Source of the DNA: Streptomyces sp. NBC_00459
Lineage (GTDB): Bacteria > Actinomycetota > Actinomycetes > Streptomycetales > Streptomycetaceae
Direction: 5' to 3'
NCBI RefSeq assembly: GCF_036013955.1
Contig: NZ_CP107903.1
Span: forward strand, 6,572,001 to 6,636,000
DNA length: 64,000 nt
The notes under the pieces were generated by a model, which was not told where the DNA came from, did no database searches, and saw only the letters and a list, made by a program, of their open reading frames with translations. Shown here piece after piece: positions 1-9,115 of the stretch (the first letter of the stretch is position 1; every line of letters begins with the position of its first letter). The translations under genes and the position numbers were made by a program.

Positions 1-309
1 GCGGATGAGCGCCAGGCCGATGGTCTCGCCGTCCGGCTTCGCGTAGTCCAGCGGCACCTTGAGCGTCGCGCACTGCCAGTCGCTGCCCGGCGTGGGCGAG
101 TCCGCCGTGCCCTCGCAGCGGCTCCAGTCGAGCTTCTGCGAGGTCAGCGAGGCGGGCAGCTCCGGCGAGGCCCGGGACGAGGACGTCGCCGACGAGGGCG
201 TGGCGGCGCCGGACCCCTTGCCGTCACCGCTCGCGGATGTGCCGTTGCTGCAGCCGGCCACCAGCAGTACGGCGGCCGTGGCGGCCGTCCAGCGTACGAA
301 ACGAGACAT
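1..309 (-). CDS. TAP-type alpha/beta hydrolase lipoprotein, N-terminal part (cut by window edge)
   Basis: Minus-strand frame starting with ATG at 309 and running off the left edge, so only the first 103 codons are present. It opens with a basic N-terminus, a hydrophobic segment and a lipobox (LLVAGC), so it is probably an exported lipoprotein. A Ser/Ala/Gly-rich linker follows, then a stretch (WQCATLKVPLDYAKPDG, TIGLALIR) that closely matches the same region of the next gene, a tripeptidyl-aminopeptidase-like alpha/beta hydrolase. The catalytic residues lie outside the window, so the enzyme class is inferred from this paralogue. It looks like a tandem duplicate of the gene at 427-1977, separated by about 117 bases without a gene. 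Confidence 0.85.
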   Translation of the reverse strand, partial: MSRFVRWTAATAAVLLVAGCSNGTSASGDGKGSGAATPSSATSSSRASPELPASLTSQKLDWSRCEGTADSPTPGSDWQCATLKVPLDYAKPDGETIGLALIR

Positions 310-426
310 GTGTACTTTCCCCCCTGCGAGCCGTCCGCTCGGATCGGCGGATGGCGTTCCGGCCATAGTAGGCGGATCGCCCCGAGGCCGTATCAGCCTG
401 TGGATAACGCTCTGACCTGCGTTTTC

Positions 427-1977
427 CTAGGAGCATACGGTCGCTGCAGCCGGTACCTTCCCGTTCAGCAGATAGCCGTTCACCGCCGTGCGCACGCAGC
501 GGTTCCCGCTGTCGTACGCGCCGTGTCCCTGTCCCTTGTACGTCAGCTGGACGCCCACACCCTCACCCAGCGCCCCCACCATTTTCCGTGCGCCCTCGTA
601 CGGTGTGGCCGGGTCGCCGGTGTTACCGATGACGAGGATCGGCGCCGATCCGGTCGCGCTGACGTCGGGGTGGTCGGCGGCGCCCCGCACCGCCCAGTCG
701 GTGCAGCTCACCATGGACCAGGCCAGGAAGTCGCCGAACAGGGGCGAGGCGGCGCGGAACTCGGGCAGCCTGGCCTCGACGTCCGCGACGGTGTAACGCG
801 GCTTCTGGTCGGAGCAGTTGATGGCGGTGTTCGCCGCGGTGATGTTGCTGTACTCACCGTTCTGGTTGCGCCCGTTCATCGAGTCGGACAGCAGCATCAG
901 GACCGTGCCGTCACCGTCGTACGCCCGGTCGAGGCCCTCGGTGAGGTAGGGCCAGAAGTCCTGGGAGTACAGCGCCTGCGTGATGCCGTTGGCGGCCGTG
1001 CTCTGGGTCAGCTCGCGAGGGAAGATGCCTGGGATCGGCTCGGCGTCGAGGTCCTTGAGGAGCTTGGTGATCCGGTCCTCGACGTCCTGTGCGGTGTCGC
1101 CGACCGGGCAGATCTCGGTCTTGGAGGTGCAGTCCTCGGCGAAGTTACCGAGTGCGAGCTGGAAGCCCTCGGCCTGCCCGAGCGAGCCCTGTTCAGGTGT
1201 CCGGGTGGGGTCGATGACCGCGTCGAAGACGGCACGGCCCACCTTCTTGGGGAACAGATGTGCGTAGACGCCGCCGAGTTCGGTGCCGTACGAGATGCCG
1301 AAGTAGTACAGCTTGTCGTCGCCGAGGACCTGGCGCATCAGATCCAGGTCGCGGGCCGCGTCGGTGGTGCGCACATGCGGGAGCATCCCTTTGGAGTTCT
1401 TCTCGCAGGCCGCGTTGAACTTCCTGGTGTTGTCCAGCAGTTCGGAGCGTTCGGCGGCGTTGTCGGGCGTCGCGTCCTGCTGGAAGTACGCGTCGAGCTG
1501 TTCGTCGTCCTCGCACCGGACACCGGCGCTGCGGCCGACTCCGCGCGGGTCGAAACTCACCAGGTCGTAGCGCGTGCGCAGGCTCGTGTAGTCCGTGCCG
1601 AACGCGGGGAGCGTGGCGACTCCCGAGCCCCCGGGCCCGCCGAAGTTGAAGATCAGGGACCCGATGCGCTTGCTCGTGCCGCCGCTGGTCTTCGCGCGGA
1701 TCAGCGCGAGTCCGATCGTCCCGCCCTTCGGTTCGGCCCAGTCCAGAGGCGCCTTCATGGTGGCGCACTGCCAGGCGTCACCGCCCGGCAGCGGGGACGG
1801 TGCCTCGCCGCCGCCCTCCGACTCGGACGGCGCGGGACAGTCCTGCCAACTGAGCGTCTGGTCCGACAGATCCGCTTCCGTGGAGGCGGCATCGCCGCTG
1901 CACCCCGCCAGCAGGGACGTCAGCAGGAGGGCGGTGGCCGTCAGAGCAGTGGCACGCGGCCGGAAGGGGGTGGGCAT
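427..1977 (-). CDS. Secreted TAP-type alpha/beta hydrolase (lipoprotein peptidase family)
   Basis: 516-aa protein starting at ATG 1977. The open frame continues far upstream without a stop, but a signal peptide with lipobox (LLTSLLAGC) fixes this start. It is predicted to be a lipid-anchored hydrolase on the outer face of the membrane. The alpha/beta-hydrolase nucleophile elbow is GISYG, with a likely catalytic Asp in GNTGDPATPY and His in GQGHGAYD. This matches the Streptomyces tripeptidyl aminopeptidase (SlpD/SlpE-like) family with its TAP-like C-terminal domain. These enzymes trim tripeptides from protein N-termini, but the substrate here is not known. It lies 98 bases downstream of the flippase-like gene on the same strand and next to a paralogue. 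Confidence 0.9.
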   Translation of the reverse strand: MPTPFRPRATALTATALLLTSLLAGCSGDAASTEADLSDQTLSWQDCPAPSESEGGGEAPSPLPGGDAWQCATMKAPLDWAEPKGGTIGLALIRAKTSGGTSKRIGSLIFNFGGPGGSGVATLPAFGTDYTSLRTRYDLVSFDPRGVGRSAGVRCEDDEQLDAYFQQDATPDNAAERSELLDNTRKFNAACEKNSKGMLPHVRTTDAARDLDLMRQVLGDDKLYYFGISYGTELGGVYAHLFPKKVGRAVFDAVIDPTRTPEQGSLGQAEGFQLALGNFAEDCTSKTEICPVGDTAQDVEDRITKLLKDLDAEPIPGIFPRELTQSTAANGITQALYSQDFWPYLTEGLDRAYDGDGTVLMLLSDSMNGRNQNGEYSNITAANTAINCSDQKPRYTVADVEARLPEFRAASPLFGDFLAWSMVSCTDWAVRGAADHPDVSATGSAPILVIGNTGDPATPYEGARKMVGALGEGVGVQLTYKGQGHGAYDSGNRCVRTAVNGYLLNGKVPAAATVCS

Positions 1978-2075
1978 GTCCCCATCCTGCGGTCGTACCC
2001 GGCGGGGCGCTCGGGGCGCGAGCCGTACGAGGTACCGCGCATGCCCCGGGGAGCAGCGGCGTGAGGCCGCATCCC

Positions 2076-4811
2076 TCAGAGGGAGCCCTTCCGGGTCAGG
2101 TGGTTGAAGAACAGCCAGCCCGGCAGCACCGGGATCCAGAGGGTGAGCAGCCGGTAGAGCAGCACGGCGGGGGCGGCGACCTCCTTGGGGAGGCCTACGG
2201 CGATCAGACCGACCGTCAGGGTCGCCTCGACCGCGCCCACACCGCCGGGGGTCGGTGCCGCGGAGCCCAGTGCGTTGCCGGCGAGGAAGACGACGGCGAC
2301 GCTGGCGAGGCTGAGCGAGGTCGACTCGTCGCCGAACGCCCGGATCGACGCGTCCAGGCACATCACGAAGCACGCGGTCAGCAGCAGCATGCCGCCGATA
2401 CCGGTGACCAGCTTCTGGGGCCGCTGAAGAACGTCCAGCATGCGCGGTACGACACCGGCGAACAGCGACCTCACGCGCGTGACGACGAACTTCCGCAGGA
2501 ACGGCACCGAGGTCACCACGAGGACGAGCACCGCGACGGTCAGCAGGCCCGCGATGACCGTCCGGGACGGTGACAGCGACGGTGTCTTCTCGGTGCCTGT
2601 CAGATAGCCGAACGACAGCAGCATCAGGATGTGGCAGCCGAGCCCGAACAGCTGCGACGCGCCGACACTGGCCACCGCGAGCCCCGGCCGTACGCCCGCG
2701 CGTTGCAGGAAACGTGTGTTGAGGGCCACACCGCCGACCGCCGCGGGCGCCACGATCTTCACGAACGACCCGGCGACCTGCGCGGCCACGGTCCGCATGA
2801 ACGGCACCCGCTCCGGGACGAAACCGAGCAGACTCATCGCCGCGGCGAAGTAGCTCAGCGCCGAGAACAGCACGGCCGCGATGACCCAGCCCCACTCCGC
2901 CTCGTCGAACAGGGTGGCGAACTCGATGTGGGTGAGCTGGGAGAGCAGGAAGTACGCGCCGAACGCGCCCGCGATGAAACTGATCAGGGTGCGCGGTCTC
3001 ACCCGTTCCAGCCGGGCCGGTTCGACCGGTGCCTGCGGTCTGATCAGCAGCACCTGGTGGCGGATCTGGGCGAGCAGATCCTCCTCGCGGGCACCCTCCA
3101 GAGCCTCGTCGATGGCTCGCTTCTCGGCCCGCTGTTCGGCCCGCACGGCCTTTTTGCCGGACTTCTCCAGGACGACCGGCCCGGGGTCGGGGTGGGCCGC
3201 CTCCAGCCGGGCCTGCTTGGCCAGCTGGGACGCCTCCAGGACCGCCTCGCGTTGACGCTGGGCGCGCTCGCGGGCGAGTTTGCGCAGCGTCCCCCGTGTG
3301 GAGCGCGACAGTGCGATGGGCTGGAGCATCGGCAGACAGTCCGCCACCGCGTCCGGGCCGAGCACTCCCACCGCTGACGTCACCGCGCGTTCGGCACCCA
3401 CGCGCAGGCCCAGTGTCGACACCAGCTGGGCGATGTCCATGCGCAGCAGGAGATCGCCGGCCGCGATCTCGCCGACCCGGAGGTCGGTGAGGATCACCTT
3501 GCCGGAACGATCCACCAGAATGGCGTCGGCGACGAGCCTGCGATGCGCGATGCGCCGCGACTGCAGCGCCTTCACCTGATGCCAGGTGCTGCGCAGCAGG
3601 TCGTCGGTGATCTCCTCGTCCTCCAGCGAGTCGAGCGTGCGGCCTCCGGTGTGCTCGTAGACGAGCATCACGGCATCGGGGCCGAGCTCCGAGGTCGCGA
3701 TCAGCTTGGGGGCGTTGGCCCCGGCGGCGATCGCCGCGTACGCGAGGAGAGCCTCCTGCTCCAGTGCCTGGCGCAGCGACTGGAGGCTGCTGCGGGTGGC
3801 CAGACCGCGCAGCGTGATGTTGCGCCACATGCGGTAGAAGAAGCCCTGCGCCTGCTGCTCGCGGTCGACCACGGTGACGTCCAGTGGGGGCCCGTCCTCC
3901 AGGGTGACGAAGTAGCGCCGACCGCGGTCACCGCTGTCCGTGGCCTCCGGCACCTCCTCACGGGCCGCGCTCACCGGGCGGAAACCGACGTGCCGCAGGC
4001 CCGCCATCAGGTTGCGTCCGGTGGGACGCACGTTCGGCGAGCCGACCGCGTAGAGGGTTCCGTACGCGACCGACCAGCCGATCAGCACCGTCAGGATGAT
4101 CGAGAACGGTGTCGTGTAGCCGGTGACCAGCATCGAGAAGGCGTCGAGCATCAGCACCACCCACAGCACGGCGCGCCAGCGCGGCCGACGGGACATGCCG
4201 ACAGCCGTCATGTACGCGATGACCGGGGCGAGATAGCCGTGCACCGGGTCGGTGAGCGCGTGGATGTCGCCGGGGGAGGGCTGGGTCAGCGCCTCCTGGA
4301 TGGAGTCCGGGGCGGCCTTGGCGACCCACAGGTCGGTGGCGAGGGTCACCCCGTGCGCGAGGACCGCCGCGAGCACACCGTCGGCGATGCGCAGCCCGTC
4401 CCGCTTGATCAGCCGCTCGATCGCGAAGGCGACCGGCACCAGGAGGATGGCGATGCTCGATGCCAGCCCCGCGATCTTGATCAGCAGGTCGGGAGCCTGG
4501 CCGGTGCCCTTGTTGATGTCCTGTTCGAGTCCTGAGGTGGTGCCGTGCGCGAACGCGGCGATCGCGAGCAGGACGACGATCGCGAAGACGCCCGCCAGGA
4601 GCCGCATGAGATCGGAGGGGCGGTGCACGCGCGCGGGGAGCAGTGGTTCGTCGCCCTCGACCTCCTCCGCGTGCGCCTCGTCGTCGGCGCAGTCGGCGGC
4701 CGATTCTGCCGGTGTCCGCTCGTGCTCGTGGCCGGTGTCGTCCGCACCGGGACGCGACGAGACCTCAGAGGTGTCCTCCGTGCCTTCGGGGTGCACGCCC
4801 TGCTGCTTCAT
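2076..4811 (-). CDS. Flippase-like membrane protein with degenerate kinase-like domain (LPG synthase TM superfamily)
   Basis: 911 aa from ATG 4811, which has a purine-rich AAGAAGAG upstream; a GTG at 4835 would add 8 residues. An acidic N-terminus precedes several transmembrane helices (residues about 65-230). The middle (about 270-480) resembles a protein kinase fold, with HRRL where HRD is expected and TDLR where DFG is expected, so it may be a pseudokinase. The C-terminal third has the multi-helix architecture of the lysylphosphatidylglycerol synthase/flippase membrane domain (ARTLISFIAGAFGAYFLL-type start, then GGVGAVEATLTVGL). This family usually moves or modifies lipids in the cytoplasmic membrane. 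Which lipid is unknown. It is followed on the same strand by the TAP-like hydrolases. Confidence 0.85.
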   Translation of the reverse strand: MKQQGVHPEGTEDTSEVSSRPGADDTGHEHERTPAESAADCADDEAHAEEVEGDEPLLPARVHRPSDLMRLLAGVFAIVVLLAIAAFAHGTTSGLEQDINKGTGQAPDLLIKIAGLASSIAILLVPVAFAIERLIKRDGLRIADGVLAAVLAHGVTLATDLWVAKAAPDSIQEALTQPSPGDIHALTDPVHGYLAPVIAYMTAVGMSRRPRWRAVLWVVLMLDAFSMLVTGYTTPFSIILTVLIGWSVAYGTLYAVGSPNVRPTGRNLMAGLRHVGFRPVSAAREEVPEATDSGDRGRRYFVTLEDGPPLDVTVVDREQQAQGFFYRMWRNITLRGLATRSSLQSLRQALEQEALLAYAAIAAGANAPKLIATSELGPDAVMLVYEHTGGRTLDSLEDEEITDDLLRSTWHQVKALQSRRIAHRRLVADAILVDRSGKVILTDLRVGEIAAGDLLLRMDIAQLVSTLGLRVGAERAVTSAVGVLGPDAVADCLPMLQPIALSRSTRGTLRKLARERAQRQREAVLEASQLAKQARLEAAHPDPGPVVLEKSGKKAVRAEQRAEKRAIDEALEGAREEDLLAQIRHQVLLIRPQAPVEPARLERVRPRTLISFIAGAFGAYFLLSQLTHIEFATLFDEAEWGWVIAAVLFSALSYFAAAMSLLGFVPERVPFMRTVAAQVAGSFVKIVAPAAVGGVALNTRFLQRAGVRPGLAVASVGASQLFGLGCHILMLLSFGYLTGTEKTPSLSPSRTVIAGLLTVAVLVLVVTSVPFLRKFVVTRVRSLFAGVVPRMLDVLQRPQKLVTGIGGMLLLTACFVMCLDASIRAFGDESTSLSLASVAVVFLAGNALGSAAPTPGGVGAVEATLTVGLIAVGLPKEVAAPAVLLYRLLTLWIPVLPGWLFFNHLTRKGSL

Positions 4812-4996
4812 GGTCTCTTCTTGGTCTCGTATCACCGGTCACCGCCCGCACGATGGTGGCATGCCCCACTGACACACAGGGGCATCAGGGTGCAATGCGG
4901 GGGCGCACAGTCTGCCGCAAGCGCCGCTCCGGGGCGAGGGATACCCACGGTCGCCGTCTCGTCACACTGTCGGTGGGGTGGGGCAGGATGGGTCGG

Positions 4997-5362
4997 ATGA
5001 GCGACGAGAGCCGTCCGGCGGACGCCCTGCCGGAGTACGCCGAGCGGGCCCTGGAGGCCGCCGAACTGATCCCGCCCGGGCGTGTCATGACGTACGGGGA
5101 TGTGGCCGAGTGGCTGGAGGAGGGCGGACCGCGCCAGGTCGGGCGTGTGATGGCCCTCTACGGAGGGGCTGTTCCGTGGTGGCGGGTCGTCCGCGCGGAC
5201 GGCGTCCTGCTCCCGGGTCACGAACTTGAGGCCCTCGACCACTATCGCGCCGAGGGCACGCCCCTGAAGGAGGCGAGCAGGGCCACCGAGGGACATCTGC
5301 CGCGCCTCGACATGAGACGGGCGCGGTGGGACGGCGGCGAGCGGACGGAGGGTCACACCTGA
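4997..5362 (+). CDS. Alkyltransferase-like (ATL) DNA-binding protein
   Basis: 121 aa from ATG 4997; an ATG at 4988 is also in frame. The fold is that of the C-terminal half of O6-alkylguanine-DNA alkyltransferase (PPGRVMTYGDVAEW, GPRQVGRVMA). The active-site PCHR motif is replaced by PWWR, so the alkyl-accepting cysteine is a tryptophan, the hallmark of ATL proteins. These bind O6-alkylguanine without repairing it and pass the lesion to nucleotide excision repair. The helicase-nuclease genes downstream fit a repair neighbourhood, and the M. tuberculosis homologue (Rv3204, from memory) also lies next to adnAB. A CAGGAT hexamer ends 7 bases before ATG 4997, suggesting a leaderless transcript and supporting this start. 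Confidence 0.88.
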   Translation: MSDESRPADALPEYAERALEAAELIPPGRVMTYGDVAEWLEEGGPRQVGRVMALYGGAVPWWRVVRADGVLLPGHELEALDHYRAEGTPLKEASRATEGHLPRLDMRRARWDGGERTEGHT

Positions 5363-5614
5363 CAGCTTCCGCCATCGGGCGGACATCAGGGGGACCTGTG
5401 GCCCGTACGGGGTAAAGCGGGCACGTCCGTGCCATGGCGTACGTTCGTGGGACGAGGGGCCCGGGTGACGCTCGGGGCGGGAGGGAACAAGCGGAAGCCC
5501 TGCTTCCGAACCGCCCGTCGGCGTACCGTCGGCTGCACCCACCCCCCTCACCTCCCGGCCACCGTCCTCCACGCGGTCAGCCAACCAGCACACCCACCAG
5601 GACCGGCGAACCAC

Positions 5615-8600
5615 GTGAGCTCCTCTTCCTCCACCAGGCGCCTGTCGCACCCCCAGGGTCGACAGGGGAACCGTGGCGCTTACCGACTGGTGCGTACTCC
5701 GCCCTCGCGGCAGGATCCCCCTCGTCTGGACGCCGCACAGCGTGCGGTGGTTGATCACACGCGGGGCCCACTGCTCGTCCTCGCGGGTCCGGGTACCGGG
5801 AAAACCACCACTCTCGTCGAGTCCGTGGCGGCCCGGATCGCCCGGGGCGGGGACCCCGAGCGGATCCTCGTGCTGACGTTCAGCCGCAAGGCGGCCGTCG
5901 AACTGCGCGACCGCATGGCCCTGCGCATCGGAGCCGCCCGCGCTCCCCGCGCGACCACCTTCCACTCCTTCTGCTACGCCCTGGTCCGCGCCCACCAGGA
6001 CAGCGACCTGTTCGCGGAACCCCTGCGGCTGCTCTCCGGCCCCGAACAGGACGTCGCCGTACGCGGACTGCTCGCCGGTCAGCCCGACCTGGAGCGGCTC
6101 GGCCTCGCCCATGTGCGCTGGCCGGACGAACTGCGCGCCTGCCTCACCACCCGGGGCTTCGCCGACGAGGTCCGCGCGGTTCTCGCCCGCAGTCGCGAAC
6201 TGGGCCTCGGCCCGGACGCCCTGGACGCCTTCGCCCGGCGCATCGGCCGCCCCGACTGGCGTGCGGCCGCCGCCTTTCTCGCCGAGTACCTCGACGTGCT
6301 CGACATGCAAGGAGTGCTCGACTACGCGGAACTCGTGCACCGCGCGGTACTCCTCGCGAGCCGCCCCGACACCGCCGGGCAGCTCGCCGCCCGCTACGAC
6401 GCCGTCTACGTGGACGAGTACCAGGACACCGACCCGGCCCAGGTACGGCTGCTGCACGCGCTCGCGGGGGGCGGCCGGACACTCGTCGCCCTCGGCGACC
6501 CCGACCAGTCGATCTACGCGTTCCGCGGCGCGGACGTCAACGGCATCCTGGACTTCCCGGACGCCTTCCCGCGCGCGGACGGCCGCCCTGCCCCGGTCGA
6601 GGTCCTCAGGACGTCCCGCCGCTCAGCCGCCGTTCCGCTGACCGCCACCCGCCTCCTCACCCAGCGCATGCCTCTGACCCGCCTCCCGGCCGAGAAGGTC
6701 CGCGCCCACCGCGGACTCGCTTCCGTCCGTGACGGAGGCCGCGTCGAGGTCTGTACGTACCCGACGTCCGGTACGGAACTGGAGAACATCGCCGACATCC
6801 TCCGTCGCGCACACCTGGAGGACGGTGTCCCCTGGGGCGAGATGGCCGTCCTGGTGCGCGCCGGCGGCCGTACGATCCCGACGGTCCGGCGTGCCCTCAC
6901 GTCCGCCGGGGTCCCCCTGGACATCGACGGCGACGACCTGCCCCTGCGCCACGAACCGGCGGTGGCACCGCTCCTGACGGCGCTCCGAGCAGTGGCGACC
7001 GCTGCGGCGGGAGCGGGCGAGGAGCCGGGCACCCAAGGGACAGGGGACGGCGAGGGCGAAGACGCCGACGCCGGCCTGCCGGCGGCCACCGCCTGGCTCG
7101 GCACCGAAACCGCCCTCACCCTCCTCACGTCCCCCCTCGCAGGCATGGACGCCGCCGATCTGCGTCGCCTCGGCCGCGCCCTGCGCGAGGAGGAGCGGGC
7201 CGCGGGCAATCCCGTACCGCCGCCCTCGGACGAACTCCTGGCCCGCGCGCTGGCCGAACCCGAACGCCTGGTCGCCCACGACCCGACGTACGCACGCGGT
7301 GCCCAGCGCCTCGGCGCGCTGCTCGGGAAGGCACGGGAGCGCCTCGCGGGCGGCGGCACGGCCGAGGAGGCCCTCTGGGACCTGTGGAACGGCACACCCT
7401 GGCCGGGACGGCTGGAGCGGGCCGCCCGGCGCGGCGGCGCGGCCGGACGCAACGCCGACCGCGACCTCGACGCCGTGTGCGCGCTGTTCGCGACCGCCGC
7501 GCGCGCCGAGGAGCGCACCGGCGGCCGCGGCGCCCTCAACTTCCTGGAGGAGATCGACGCCGAGGACATCGCCGCCGACACCCTCACCCGCCGAGCCGTG
7601 CGCCCCGACGCCGTACGCCTGATGACCGCGCACCGCTCCAAGGGTCTCCAATGGCGCCTCGTGGTCGTCGCAGGCGTCCAGGAGGGTCTGTGGCCCGACC
7701 TGCGCCGCCGGGGCTCCCTCCTGGAGGCCGACCGCATCGGCCGTGACGGCCTCGCCGAACCGCTCACCCCGGGAGCGCTGCTCGCCGAGGAGCGCAGACT
7801 GTTCTACGTGGCCGCCACGCGCGCGCGTGAACGCCTGGTCGTCACCGCGGTGAAGGCTCCCGCCGACGACGGCGACCAGCCCTCCCGCTTCGTCACCGAA
7901 CTCGGCGTCGAACCCAAGGACGTGACGGGCCGCCCGCGCCGCCCCCTCTCTGTCGCCGCCCTCGTCGCCGAACTGCGCGCCACAACGGTCGACCCGCGCG
8001 TGTCCGCCTCCCTCAGGGAGGCCGCCGCCCGCCGTCTGGCCCGGCTCGCCGCGCTCACCGACGAGGAGGGCCGTCCACTCGTGCCGTCGGCCCACCCCTA
8101 CCGGTGGTGGGGCATGTACGAGCCGACCGAGAGCAAGGTCCCCCTGCGCGACCGCGACCAGCCCGTCGTGCTCTCCGGCAGCGCCCTGGACCAACTCGCC
8201 AACACCTGCGCCCTGCAGTGGTTCCTGGGCCGCGAGGTGAAGGCCGACGCCCCCGCGACCGCAGCCCAGGGCTTCGGCAACGTGGTGCACGTTCTCGCCG
8301 ACGAGGTCGCCTCCGGACACACTCCCGCAGACCTCGCCGTCCTCATGGAACGCCTCGACTCCGTGTGGAACGCGCTCGCCTTCGACGCGCCCTGGAAGTC
8401 GACGCAGGAGAAGGAGCACGCGCGCGTGGCGCTCGAACGCTTCCTGACGTGGCACGTCGACTCCAGTCGCACCGGCCGCACCCCCGTCGCCAGCGAGCAC
8501 GACTTCGACGTGACCCTCGGGGCAGGCGACTACGAAGTGCGGATCCGCGGTTCCATGGACCGCGTCGAGACCGACGGCGAGGGCCGGGCCTACGTGGTCG

Positions 8601-8980
8601 ACTTCAAGACCGGCAAACAGACGCCCACCGCCGCCGAGGTGGCCCGCCATCCCCAGCTCGCCGTCTACCAGCTCGCCGTCCGTGAAGGTGCCGTGGACGA
8701 TGCCTTCGACGGTGTGCGCCCCGAACCGGGCGGCGCGGAACTCGTCCAGTTGCGCCAGGGCGCGGCGAAGAGGGACGGCGGCGAGACGCTGCCCAAGGTG
8801 CAGGCACAGACTCCCCTGGAGGAAGGGGCGGAGGGGGAGTGGGTCGGTGACCTGCTGGCCACCGCCGCGGGCAAGGTGCTCGACGAACGGTTCACCCCGA
8901 CCACCGGCCAGCACTGCGCGCACTGCTCCTTCCGGGCGTCGTGCAGCGCCCGCCCGGAAGGCCGACACGTCGTCGAGTGA
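5615..8980 (+). CDS. adnA: AdnA-like helicase-nuclease subunit (UvrD/Rep plus RecB-type nuclease)
   Basis: 1121 aa if translation begins at GTG 5615; the frame is open further upstream to 5429 but that part looks non-coding. Superfamily 1 helicase: Walker A GPGTGKTTT near residue 57, motif II VDEYQDTD, GDPDQSIYAFRGAD, and late motifs MTAHRSKGLQW and YVAATRARERL. The C-terminus carries a PD-(D/E)XK nuclease (VVDFKTGK, then QLAVYQLA). A cysteine at CALQWF plus CAHCSFRASC at the end gives the four-Cys pattern of Fe-S RecB-family nucleases. With the next gene it would form AdnAB, the heterodimeric double-strand-break end-resection motor known from mycobacteria, where it does the job of RecBCD. 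Gene order adnA then adnB is as in M. tuberculosis. Confidence 0.92.
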   Translation: MSSSSSTRRLSHPQGRQGNRGAYRLVRTPPSRQDPPRLDAAQRAVVDHTRGPLLVLAGPGTGKTTTLVESVAARIARGGDPERILVLTFSRKAAVELRDRMALRIGAARAPRATTFHSFCYALVRAHQDSDLFAEPLRLLSGPEQDVAVRGLLAGQPDLERLGLAHVRWPDELRACLTTRGFADEVRAVLARSRELGLGPDALDAFARRIGRPDWRAAAAFLAEYLDVLDMQGVLDYAELVHRAVLLASRPDTAGQLAARYDAVYVDEYQDTDPAQVRLLHALAGGGRTLVALGDPDQSIYAFRGADVNGILDFPDAFPRADGRPAPVEVLRTSRRSAAVPLTATRLLTQRMPLTRLPAEKVRAHRGLASVRDGGRVEVCTYPTSGTELENIADILRRAHLEDGVPWGEMAVLVRAGGRTIPTVRRALTSAGVPLDIDGDDLPLRHEPAVAPLLTALRAVATAAAGAGEEPGTQGTGDGEGEDADAGLPAATAWLGTETALTLLTSPLAGMDAADLRRLGRALREEERAAGNPVPPPSDELLARALAEPERLVAHDPTYARGAQRLGALLGKARERLAGGGTAEEALWDLWNGTPWPGRLERAARRGGAAGRNADRDLDAVCALFATAARAEERTGGRGALNFLEEIDAEDIAADTLTRRAVRPDAVRLMTAHRSKGLQWRLVVVAGVQEGLWPDLRRRGSLLEADRIGRDGLAEPLTPGALLAEERRLFYVAATRARERLVVTAVKAPADDGDQPSRFVTELGVEPKDVTGRPRRPLSVAALVAELRATTVDPRVSASLREAAARRLARLAALTDEEGRPLVPSAHPYRWWGMYEPTESKVPLRDRDQPVVLSGSALDQLANTCALQWFLGREVKADAPATAAQGFGNVVHVLADEVASGHTPADLAVLMERLDSVWNALAFDAPWKSTQEKEHARVALERFLTWHVDSSRTGRTPVASEHDFDVTLGAGDYEVRIRGSMDRVETDGEGRAYVVDFKTGKQTPTAAEVARHPQLAVYQLAVREGAVDDAFDGVRPEPGGAELVQLRQGAAKRDGGETLPKVQAQTPLEEGAEGEWVGDLLATAAGKVLDERFTPTTGQHCAHCSFRASCSARPEGRHVVE

Positions 8981-9115
8981 CACCGGCCCTGCCCCTGGGA
9001 AGGGGGCGTCCGTACGGGCGTGATGTACGGCACCACCTGTGCCGACCTGCGCTTCCGCTGATCCGGAGGGCGAACCTGGCCTCGACTGTCAGTGGCCGCC
9101 GCTAGCCTCTCTGAC

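Noticed and set aside
6623..8983. Long open frame opposite adnA (minus strand)
   Set aside because: A shadow of the GC-biased adnA codons: low-complexity Arg/Gly/Ala composition, no domain, while the plus strand has clear helicase motifs. The same holds for long frames opposite other genes (for example 33350-35593 and 35612-37486).
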